A stretch of 28,064 nt of DNA from contig JAVBLQ010000049.1 in assembly GCA_031553435.1 (NCBI GenBank), positions 1 through 28,064 of the forward strand, written 5' to 3'. This DNA comes from JAVBLQ01 sp031553435 (lineage in GTDB: Bacteria; Bacteroidota; Bacteroidia; Bacteroidales; Azobacteroidaceae). A program made the translations under genes and the position numbers. Below are positions 1 to 5,604 of this stretch, piece after piece; the stretch's first letter is position 1; each line of letters begins with the position of its first letter. The notes under the pieces were generated by a model. It ran no database searches and was not told the DNA's origin. It saw nothing but the letters and a program-made list of their open reading frames with translations.

Positions 1-1539
1 ACTATTGGCGGCGATGCGGCACCACGCAAAGGAGCTCTGTTGGATTTGGAATCGACTTATAAGGGCGGTCTGTTATTGCCCAAAGTAAGCATCACCGATT
101 TGTCTAAAATCCCGGCAGGTTTTACCGATTCCTCGGTTCAATGCCAGGATACAAATGCTGAACTGAAAGGTTTGGTTGTTTACAATACCAATACCACTAC
201 TGGCGAAGGTATTTATGTATGGGATGGTGAAGACTGGGCAAAAGTAGGCGCCGGTGCTTCCAGTGAATTGTCAGGCACACCGGGTACCTGGACAACAGTT
301 AATCCTTCTCCCAATACGGGTGACGGTACCTCCGGGAATCCTTTCACGAATGCATGTCCAGCTACAAGTGTTCAGCTCGGAGTACAAACCGATTACAGTT
401 TTGGTGCAGTTACTCCTTCTAATGCCGCCACTTCTTTCGGTGGGATATTGACTTTCACAGCCAGTGGTAGTGTTGCCGTCAGTAAAGGTGGAAAAACCGG
501 TACTGTTTATGTGACGATCGGCGCTTGCGGAAGCGCACCTGCCCAGCCAGCTTCGGTTAGTGGTATGTCACAGGTGTCTAAAGGTAGTGCTAACCTGACT
601 TATTGTGCGGGTGCGGTATCTGGCGCTACCGAATATGTCTGGACAGTTCCCGCAGGTTGGACTATTACTTCTGCCACCAATGGCGAGTGTATTACCGTTA
701 CAGCTCCCAATACTACCGGTTCGGGTAATATTTCTGTAGCTGCTAAAAATGCTGTTGGCACCAGTTCGGTTTATAATTTCCCGGTTACTGTTGTCGATCC
801 ATCGACTGTTAATCCCGCTGCCGGTACATATTATATCACCGGTACTAACTGTTTTGATGTAGCTCAAACCATGACTGCTGCTTGTGGAACAACAGGAAGA
901 ACCAATGCCTTTGCTTCAAACAGGACTTTCCAGTATACTTTGAATCATTCGACAGGTGCTTCTAATGTAACTTTTGCTGTTCAGGGCGCAACAAATTTGA
1001 TTAAATCATTGACCTGGTCAGGCGATGTTGCTACGATTGTCTTTGTAGATGATATCGTAAGTAAGATCACGGGTAATGCTACCGGTAATACAGTAACGCT
1101 TTACGCTTTATTTACCAATAATGTATCCGCCCAGGTACAAAGTAGTATGACATTGACAGTTAAGGATTGTACCTGTTGTCCAGGTTACCTGCAACCGGGA
1201 AACAATCTTTGTTGGTACAAGACTGACATGCCTTCTCCCGGCTATACTAATTGGAATGCGGCTATGACTGGTTGCCAGAATGGTTCGTATGCTGATGGTA
1301 ATGCAGGTTGGCGTTTACCAACAATAGATGAACTTCAAAATATACAATCAGTTCACAATAGTTTGGCAAGCCAAGCTACTTCTGCTACTGGTACTACTAA
1401 TATGCAGGCGGGCCATTACTGGAGTAGTGCGGAGTATGACTCTGGCTATGCTTGGAGTTGGTACTTCACCAATAACGATAAGTACTGGAACAGTAAGTCC
1501 AATGACGATAATGTTCGCTGCGTGAGGAGTAATAATTAA
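1..1539 (+). CDS. DGR variable (target) protein, DUF1566/C-type-lectin-like C-terminus, 5' partial
   Basis: The reading frame is open from base 1 (visible protein begins TIGGDAAPRKGALLDLES), so the true start lies upstream of the window; TTG at 40 is not a credible start. About 512 residues are visible. The N-terminal part (KGGLLLPKVSITDL) resembles the head of Bacteroidota surface proteins with major-paralogous/DUF1566 domains. A middle section rich in T, S, G, N and V looks like PKD/Ig-type beta repeats (YVWTVPAGWTI). The last ~120 residues are DUF1566-like: a Cys-rich entry (CTCCPGYLQPGNNLCWY), then WRLPTIDEL, YWSSAEYD and a terminal VRCVR. This fold is the usual DGR display scaffold. The VR encodes the final ~43 residues before a three-residue SNN tail. 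By family it should be an exported surface ligand-binding protein; export signal and ligand cannot be seen here. Confidence 0.93.
   Translation, partial: TIGGDAAPRKGALLDLESTYKGGLLLPKVSITDLSKIPAGFTDSSVQCQDTNAELKGLVVYNTNTTTGEGIYVWDGEDWAKVGAGASSELSGTPGTWTTVNPSPNTGDGTSGNPFTNACPATSVQLGVQTDYSFGAVTPSNAATSFGGILTFTASGSVAVSKGGKTGTVYVTIGACGSAPAQPASVSGMSQVSKGSANLTYCAGAVSGATEYVWTVPAGWTITSATNGECITVTAPNTTGSGNISVAAKNAVGTSSVYNFPVTVVDPSTVNPAAGTYYITGTNCFDVAQTMTAACGTTGRTNAFASNRTFQYTLNHSTGASNVTFAVQGATNLIKSLTWSGDVATIVFVDDIVSKITGNATGNTVTLYALFTNNVSAQVQSSMTLTVKDCTCCPGYLQPGNNLCWYKTDMPSPGYTNWNAAMTGCQNGSYADGNAGWRLPTIDELQNIQSVHNSLASQATSATGTTNMQAGHYWSSAEYDSGYAWSWYFTNNDKYWNSKSNDDNVRCVRSNN
1401..1529 (+). other. DGR variable repeat (VR)
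   Basis: This is the 3' coding end of the target protein. It aligns without gaps to TR2 (3522-3650, offset 2121). The 13 differences are at 1408, 1411, 1412, 1414, 1429, 1447, 1456, 1462, 1469, 1483, 1493, 1498 and 1507. TR2 has A at all 13: seven A-to-G, four A-to-T, two A-to-C. None of the 82 non-A template positions differs, against 13 of 47 adenines. All 13 changes are nonsynonymous, in 12 codons: T>A, N>G, N>H, T>A, N>Y, N>S, N>Y, N>T, N>Y, N>S, T>S, N>D. The 3' end (1511-1529, GTTCGCTGCGTGAGGAG) is invariant and is the likely initiation-of-mutagenic-homology segment. Confidence 0.97.
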
Positions 1540-1565
1540 CAATTTCTCAATTTAACAATTTGCAG

Positions 1566-1596
1566 ATCGACCCGCGAAGCGGGTCGATTTTTTTTT
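1566..1596 (+). terminator. Hairpin plus T-run after VR (terminator and possible DGR target hairpin)
   Basis: Perfect 10-bp stem (1566-1575 with 1579-1588), loop GAA, followed by a run of T to 1596. It is a textbook intrinsic terminator for the target gene, which stops at 1539. In phage BPP-1 and related DGRs a short GC-rich hairpin shortly 3' of VR promotes target recognition. This one starts 36 nt after VR, so it may do both jobs. The second role is inference. Confidence 0.85.
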
Positions 1597-1636
1597 GCAG
1601 TTATATATAATTTCTATAAAAAATCATATCTGATAT

Positions 1637-1667
1637 TTTGTTTTTTAACATTTTACTTCTACCTTTG
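1637..1667 (+). promoter_or_regulatory. Bacteroidota -33/-7 promoter for the DGR accessory/TR/RT operon
   Basis: TTTG at 1637-1640 and TACCTTTG at 1660-1667 are separated by 19 bp, a full match to the Bacteroides TTTG / TAnnTTTG consensus. Transcription would start near 1674, giving a leader of ~235 nt before the first gene. The rest of the 1540-1907 gap holds only this promoter, the preceding terminator and a weak inverted repeat (ATCTGCA 1746-1752 with TGCAGAT 1771-1777). The operon is therefore likely transcribed apart from the target protein gene. Confidence 0.65.
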
Positions 1668-1907
1668 GTCCGTTATAATAATTCCAGGTGTATGGTTTCA
1701 GTATATCAAAGAGCCTAAACACTTGAATTTGTGGGAAGAGGGTTCATCTGCAATAATTTTGGAAGTAGAATGCAGATATGCAAATCTCCCTTTTATTTAA
1801 AAGTATTAATACGCCGCAATTAGTAACTGTTTGAAATTTACAACATGTAAATCTTAAGCAGTTTCTGATTTGAATTTTATGATATACTTAAATTCTGTTA
1901 AGAGGTT

Positions 1908-2366
1908 ATGGAGATTTCGGAAGTGTTTTTCAAAGAAAAGAGTAATGAAAACTGTATTTATTTGTATAAAGAAGGTAGTTTTTGGAAATCTTATGAGCAT
2001 AGCGCCTGGTTGTTTGTAAGGTATGTTCGTCCTTATCAGACGAAAAAGCGGTTTTACAAAAATATCAGGCAGGAGATTGTATCTATCGGATTTCCCGACG
2101 TGACATTGGAAGACATATTGAAGAACCGGAAGATTTTAGATAGAAAAGAAAAAGAAGTAGTTCTTGAAATTGAACCGGAGGAAGGTTTTAATGAAGAAGT
2201 TTTTTTGGCATGGAAGGATATGTGTTCGGTTCAGGAAAAAGTGCAGATAAATGAAAGTGAAGATAAACACGAGGATGTTGTTAAGCTGATCCGTACTTTT
2301 TCCCTGGTGAACAGTACCCCATTGGATTGTATGCAGTTTATTTCGGAATTACAAAAAAGAATTTAA
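1908..2366 (+). CDS. DGR-associated MutS-like accessory protein (MSL type)
   Basis: 152 residues, first gene of the DGR operon and 5 bp ahead of avd. Residues ~16-35 (CIYLYKEGSFWKSYEHSAWL) match the shape of MutS domain I, whose hallmark is a [L/F]xRxGDFYE-like strand and helix. The C-terminus (STPLDCMQFISELQKRI) matches the MutS C-terminal tail (TPxxAL..L.eLk). The MutS ATPase and clamp regions are missing, so only the two ends remain. Surveys of DGRs describe a small MutS-like (MSL) accessory gene in Bacteroidota DGRs; this gene fits by position and sequence. Its function is unknown. Interaction with Avd/RT or with mismatch-repair components is only a guess. Confidence 0.6.
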   Translation: MEISEVFFKEKSNENCIYLYKEGSFWKSYEHSAWLFVRYVRPYQTKKRFYKNIRQEIVSIGFPDVTLEDILKNRKILDRKEKEVVLEIEPEEGFNEEVFLAWKDMCSVQEKVQINESEDKHEDVVKLIRTFSLVNSTPLDCMQFISELQKRI

Positions 2367-2371
2367 GTCAG

Positions 2372-2725
2372 ATGGCATTATATTATGACTTGCCTATTTA
2401 TAAGGATAGTTATCGTTTGTTGCTGTTGTTGTATCAATTAACCAGAAATTTCAACCGGGAATATAAATATACGCTCGGACAGGAGATGAAAACAACAGGC
2501 ATGCAGATGGTGCAAAATATATTCAGGGCGAATTCCGCACAGGACAAAACGGAGCCGTTGCTCAGGTTGTCGGATGCCCTTGAACTTTTGAAACTGGAAC
2601 TTCGTCTTTGTGTCGATATGCGGTTGATTACACCCGTGCAGCAGGCGCAGGTATGGGAGTTGATCGACTCTATTTCCAAACAGTTGTCCGGTTGGAGAAA
2701 AGCAGGTATTCAAAATCAAAAATAA
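2372..2725 (+). CDS. avd: DGR accessory variability determinant (Avd), four-helix bundle
   Basis: 117 residues if started at ATG 2372 (MALYYDLPIYKDSYRLLLLL), 5 bp after the upstream stop. The frame is open further upstream to 2327, but that stretch overlaps the previous gene. The protein is helical with hydrophobic heptads (YKDSYRLLLLLYQL, LSDALELLKLELRLCVDMRLI) and basic character, as in the bacterial four-helix-bundle/S23-like Avd family. Avd forms a pentameric barrel that binds the DGR reverse transcriptase and the template RNA and is needed for mutagenic retrohoming. Its last ~34 nt (from 2692) are copied upstream of TR2 (3294) and TR3 (3778), so the gene's 3' end appears to be part of the amplified RNA module. 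Confidence 0.9.
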   Translation: MALYYDLPIYKDSYRLLLLLYQLTRNFNREYKYTLGQEMKTTGMQMVQNIFRANSAQDKTEPLLRLSDALELLKLELRLCVDMRLITPVQQAQVWELIDSISKQLSGWRKAGIQNQK

Positions 2726-2761
2726 ATAATCGAGCTGTGATGAGAAAGTATTCAGCCGGAA

Positions 2762-2842
2762 CCGGATATATAGTACGCTTTATCCGGGTGTGCAATCAAA
2801 ATGATTAAACTCGATAGTCCACCGGATTTTAAAAGATCCGGT
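2762..2842 (+). ncRNA. Structured leader of DGR template RNA, unit 1
   Basis: Two hairpins lie between avd and TR1. Hairpin A pairs CCGGATA 2762-2768 with TATCCGG 2781-2787 (12-nt loop). Hairpin B pairs ACCGGAT 2821-2827 with ATCCGGT 2836-2842 (8-nt loop). The same elements recur upstream of TR2 and TR3. Promoter and ends of the RNA cannot be set from sequence alone. Confidence 0.55.
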
Positions 2843-2920
2843 AAATCATGCTACCGGACGCCCGGCGAGCAGCCATATCGGCAGATCGTGTATCTGTGGA
2901 GAACAAAATAGCGACTATTA

Positions 2921-3052
2921 TATGCAGACTAATTGGTACTGGAGTAGTACGGAGTATGACTCCAGCAATGCTTGGAATTGGAATTTCAACAATAACAATA
3001 AGAATTGGAACAATAAGACCAACGACAACAATTATGTTCGCTGCGTGAGGAG
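2921..3052 (+). repeat. DGR template repeat 1 (TR1)
   Basis: 132 bp, starting TATGCAG and ending GCTGCGTGAGGAG like VR. Read in VR frame it gives MQTNWYWSSTEYDSSNAWNW and then an Asn-rich stretch. It is dense in AAC/AAT codons, as expected for a DGR template. It differs from VR at non-adenine positions (for example TCCAGC where VR and TR2 have TCTGGC) and has an extra TAT codon (3033-3035). It was therefore not the template of this VR. A fixed TGG codon replaces the second Asn of TR2. Confidence 0.93.
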
Positions 3053-3071
3053 ATAAATTCAGGAATATTTT

Positions 3072-3212
3072 ATGACAAACATCAGGCAACCGTCTTTTGA
3101 TTTTGATACACCGCCGGAGGAGGCTGTTTCAAACGCAGATCAACAGACACAGATGATACGGATTTTATTTTCAATTGAATATGAGTATATTATAAAAATA
3201 TATAAACAATGA
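3072..3212 (+). pseudogene. Duplicated RT 5' end, unit 1 (46 codons)
   Basis: ATG at 3072 reads MTNIRQPSFDFDTPPE, nearly the RT N-terminus (MTNIRQLSIDFDIPPE), 19 bp after TR1. After ~16 codons it runs into a foreign insert and stops at 3212. No RT catalytic motif is present. It is best read as the 3' flank of TR1 RNA, not as a functional protein. Confidence 0.8.
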
Positions 3213-3266
3213 ATTTCTGTGTGTTCTGTGTATTTTGTGTTCTGATTTCACTTTTGAGACAACCTC
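3120..3266 (+). mobile_element. Possible MITE or IS remnant inside DGR unit 1
   Basis: The RT-head copy of unit 1 is interrupted by 147 bp that units 2 and 3 lack. Its ends are imperfect inverted repeats: GAGGCTGTTTCAAA at 3120 and, on the other strand, GAGGTTGTCTCAAA from 3266, 12 of 14 matching. Such GAGGxTGTxTCAAA ends resemble termini seen on Bacteroidota insertion sequences. There is no transposase and no clear target duplication. Part of the RT-head sequence (roughly CCTGTTTC to ACAGGA) is missing at the site, so a deletion accompanied or followed insertion. Confidence 0.4.
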
Positions 3267-3363
3267 ACGTCCGGCAAGAGTTACCTGGGGAGATTGGAGA
3301 AAAGAAAGTATTTAAGATCAACAATAAATAATCAAGCTGTGATGAGAAAATATTCAGCCGGAA

Positions 3364-3443
3364 CCGGATATATAGTACGCTTTGTCCGGGAGTGCAGTCA
3401 AAATGATTAAACTCGATAGTCCACCGGATTTTAAAAGTCCGGT
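3364..3443 (+). ncRNA. Structured leader of DGR template RNA, unit 2
   Basis: Hairpin A pairs CCGGATA 3364-3370 with TGTCCGG 3383-3389; one base changed from unit 1 (A to G) leaves a T-G wobble, so pairing is kept. Hairpin B is one pair shorter (ACCGGA 3423-3428 with TCCGGT 3438-3443) because the A and T next to the stem on its 3' side were lost or gained. Confidence 0.55.
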
Positions 3444-3521
3444 AAATCATGCTACCGGACGCCCGGCAAGTAGCCATATCGACAGATCGTGTATCTGTGG
3501 AGAACAAAATAGCGACTATTT

Positions 3522-3650
3522 TATGCAGACGAACAATTACTGGAGTAGTACGGAGTATGACTCTGGCAATGCTTGGAATTGGAACTTCAACAATAACGAT
3601 AAGAACTGGAACAATAAGACCAATGACAATAATGTTCGCTGCGTGAGGAG
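3522..3650 (+). repeat. DGR template repeat 2 (TR2), the template of the VR in this window
   Basis: 129 bp with 47 adenines, the same length as VR. Every non-adenine base is identical to VR, while 13 adenines are substituted in VR. Mutable codons are mainly AAC/AAT and ACG/ACC, placed in the lectin-like surface region, with TGG, TAC, GGC and GCT codons as fixed anchors. It is the middle copy, not the one next to the RT gene. Confidence 0.97.
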
Positions 3651-3669
3651 ATAAATTCAGGAATATTTT

Positions 3670-3819
3670 ATGGCAAACATCAGGCAACTGTCTCTTGATT
3701 TTAATACACCGCCGGATCCTGTTTCTTTGGTGAATGAGGAAGAAACAGGACGTCCGGCAAGAGTTATCTGGGGGAGATTGGAGAAAAGCAAATATTCAAA
3801 ATCAAAAATAAATAATTGA
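3670..3819 (+). pseudogene. Duplicated RT 5' end, unit 2 (49 codons)
   Basis: ATG at 3670 gives MANIRQLSLDFNTPPDPVS and continues through the equivalent of RT residues ~1-37 (RPARVIWGRLE against CPARITLEDLF). It then enters the copied avd tail in another frame and stops at 3819. It keeps the longest copy of the RT-head flank. Possibly translated as a short peptide, but no function is suggested. Confidence 0.8.
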
Positions 3820-3847
3820 GCTGTGATGAGAAAGTATTCAGCCGGAA

Positions 3848-3928
3848 CCGGATATATAGTACGCTTTGTCCGGGAGTGCAGTCAAAATGATTAAACTCGA
3901 TAGTCCACCGGATTTTAAAAGATCCGGT
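3848..3928 (+). ncRNA. Structured leader of DGR template RNA, unit 3
   Basis: Hairpin A pairs CCGGATA 3848-3854 with TGTCCGG 3867-3873. Hairpin B pairs ACCGGAT 3907-3913 with ATCCGGT 3922-3928. It combines the hairpin A variant of unit 2 with the hairpin B variant of unit 1. Confidence 0.55.
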
Positions 3929-4006
3929 AAATCATGCTACCGGACGCCCGGCAAGCAGCCATATCGGCAGATCGTGTATCTGTGGAGAACAAAATAGCGA
4001 CTATTT

Positions 4007-4138
4007 TATGCAGACTAACAACAATTACTGGAGTAGTACGGAGTATGACTCTGGCAATGCTTGGAATTGGAACTTCAACAATAACAATAAGAACACGAAC
4101 AATAAGACCAATAACAATTATGTTCGCTGCGTGAGGAG
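4007..4138 (+). repeat. DGR template repeat 3 (TR3)
   Basis: 132 bp, ending 18 bp before the RT start codon. It has one extra Asn codon after ACT (ACT AAC AAC AAT TAC). It has ACG (4095-4097) where TR1, TR2 and VR have the fixed TGG of the NW motif, and ends AATTATGTT like TR1. These non-adenine differences exclude it as the template for this VR. It is the RT-proximal copy, the usual location of a sole TR. Confidence 0.93.
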
Positions 4139-4156
4139 ATAAATTCAGGAATATTT

Positions 4157-5407
4157 ATGACAAACATCAGGCAACTCTCTATTGATTTTGATATACCACC
4201 GGAGCCTGTTTCTTCGATGAATGAGGAAGGAACAGGATGTCCGGCACGGATCACGCTCGAAGATCTGTTTCTCGCCTATTTTGATTGCCGGAAACACAAA
4301 CGCAAGACTGCAAATGCTTTGAAATTCGAAATGGATTACGAAGAAAGCCTCATTCGGCTTTGTGATGAAATCAACAATGGTACTTATCAGATTGGTCGCA
4401 GCATTTCCTTTATCGTTGATCACCCTGTTAAGCGCGAAATTTTTGCGGCGGATTTCAGGGACCGGATTGTTCATCATTTGATCATGAGCAAGGTTGGGCA
4501 TATATTCGAAAAAGAATTTGTCTATGATAGTTATAGTTGCCGTAAAAATAGGGGCACCTTGTTCGGAGTGAAGCGGTTGAACCGTTTTATCCGTTCATGC
4601 AGCCAGAATTACACCAAAGATTGTTATGTGTTGAAAATGGACATCCAGGGATTTTTTATGTCGATCGATAAAGAAAAATTGTTGGATATGATTTTTGAGC
4701 TGGTAGGCTGTAATTATCATGAACCTGACAAAGATCTGTTGATGGGATTGATCCGGCAGGTGGTAATGAACGATTGTACGAATAATTGCCATATCAAAAG
4801 TCCGTTAAGTTTTTGGAACGGCTTACCTTCAAATAAAAGCTTGTTCGGAAATGATGAAAAAATGGGGTTGCCTATCGGAAATTATACCAGCCAGGTGTTT
4901 GCTAATTTTTATCTGGGTAAACTGGATCATTTCATCAAATCGGATCTGGGTATCAGGTACTATTCCCGGTATGTCGATGATTTTGTCATGGTACACAATG
5001 ATAAAGAGCATCTGAAAAGTTTGATTCCTGTTATTGAGACTTTTCTCAAAGAAAAATTGGGATTGAATCTTCACCCCCGGAAAATAGTTCTTCAACATTA
5101 TGAAAAAGGAGTCAAGTTTACAGGGGCTTATATTATGCCCGGCCGGATTTATATTGAAAGACGAACAAAAGGCGGTTTGTATCAGAAAATAGCGAATGCT
5201 AATAAAAAAATAAGACAAGATCCGACCGGATTTTCCAAAGAAGAGCGTGAACACTTGTTTGCCTCCGTTAATTCTTACCTGGGTTTTATGAGACATTACA
5301 AAACATTTAAGTTAAGAAAAAAAATGTTGAAACAATTGTCTGCAAGATTTGATAAATATTATCGTCCGGCTGCAAAATACACCAAATTGAAAAAGATTGA
5401 TTCTTAG
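4157..5407 (+). CDS. DGR reverse transcriptase
   Basis: 416 residues. It copies the template-repeat RNA into cDNA with errors at adenines, working with Avd. Visible motifs: AADFRDRIVHHLI (~97-109, motif 2 region); VLKMDIQGFFMSID (158-171), with D162 as first catalytic Asp; GLPIGNYTSQ (237-246); YVDDFVMVH (272-280), with the YxDD pair D274/D275; and KFTGAYIMPGRIYIE (320-334). The IGxxxSQ in motif 4, in place of the QGxxxSP of other reverse transcriptases, is diagnostic of the DGR clade and linked to adenine infidelity. There is no maturase or endonuclease domain. The start is chosen at MTNIRQ, 18 bp after TR3 and preserved in the duplicated heads. All catalytic residues are intact, so the element looks active. 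Confidence 0.97.
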   Translation: MTNIRQLSIDFDIPPEPVSSMNEEGTGCPARITLEDLFLAYFDCRKHKRKTANALKFEMDYEESLIRLCDEINNGTYQIGRSISFIVDHPVKREIFAADFRDRIVHHLIMSKVGHIFEKEFVYDSYSCRKNRGTLFGVKRLNRFIRSCSQNYTKDCYVLKMDIQGFFMSIDKEKLLDMIFELVGCNYHEPDKDLLMGLIRQVVMNDCTNNCHIKSPLSFWNGLPSNKSLFGNDEKMGLPIGNYTSQVFANFYLGKLDHFIKSDLGIRYYSRYVDDFVMVHNDKEHLKSLIPVIETFLKEKLGLNLHPRKIVLQHYEKGVKFTGAYIMPGRIYIERRTKGGLYQKIANANKKIRQDPTGFSKEEREHLFASVNSYLGFMRHYKTFKLRKKMLKQLSARFDKYYRPAAKYTKLKKIDS

Positions 5408-5434
5408 AAGCTCGGATTGTGACCTAATTGAATA

Positions 5435-5466
5435 TTTTGGGTGCACCGCGTACCGTGCACCCAAAA
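5435..5466. repeat. 12-bp-stem hairpin, part of a dispersed repeat
   Basis: TTTTGGGTGCAC (5435-5446) pairs perfectly with GTGCACCCAAAA (5455-5466) around an 8-nt loop. 5455-5483 recurs in inverted orientation at 21379-21407 with one mismatch in 29. It lies 28 bp after the RT stop and may end the DGR transcript, though no T-run follows. The rest of the 5408-5604 gap holds only the putative promoter. Confidence 0.7.
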
Positions 5467-5532
5467 GTGTTCATATCGATTTCAATGTGAAAATTTAAAC
5501 AGCCTCTAAAACAAGAATTATTAAAAACATAG

Positions 5533-5540
5533 TATCTTTG
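5533..5540 (+). promoter_or_regulatory. Putative -7 element (TATCTTTG) of the S9 peptidase gene
   Basis: Exact TAnnTTTG match 64 bp before the chosen start codon; no convincing TTTG at -33. Confidence 0.4.
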
Positions 5541-5604
5541 TTGATGATCTTTTTAGAAAATTTATCTTCGTACCTTCGTGTCTTTGTGTTTAAATTATTT
5601 ACGA

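Larger units (their letters stand above)
2692..4265 (+). repeat. Three-copy tandem DGR RNA module (avd tail - leader - TR - RT head)
   Basis: Three modules begin at TTGGAGAAAAG (2692, 3294, 3778), giving periods of 602 and 484 bp. Each contains, in order, a copy of the avd 3' tail, a ~195-nt leader with the same hairpins, a TR, and a copy of the first part of the RT gene. The third module runs into the real RT. Unit 1 is longer because of an insertion (3120-3266). The copies of the RT head end near GTCCGGCA (~3268, ~3750, ~4240) before rejoining avd-tail sequence. Divergence between copies is modest. Confidence 0.9.

Noticed and set aside
40..42. TTG as start codon of the first gene
   Set aside because: The frame is open upstream to base 1 with sequence typical of the family, so the gene is cut by the window edge.
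2327..2371. Upstream start for avd at 2327
   Set aside because: It would overlap the previous gene by 40 bp; ATG 2372 gives the normal Avd length and a 5-bp spacing.
3382..3654. Plus-strand 90-codon frame running through the TR2 leader into TR2
   Set aside because: Upstream part is leader RNA, and the frame is broken in units 1 and 3. TR needs no translation; its VR-like end only mirrors the target gene.
3265..3687. Minus-strand open frame of ~140 codons across TR2 (similar ones across TR1 and TR3)
   Set aside because: Shadow of the repeated AAC/AAT-rich template; it recurs wherever a TR occurs and resembles no protein family.
2692..4138. TR array as a CRISPR or as decayed copies of the target gene
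   Set aside because: Repeats are ~130 bp in ~500-600-bp units with no spacers. They contain none of the target gene upstream of VR, and the A-only difference pattern fits DGR templates.
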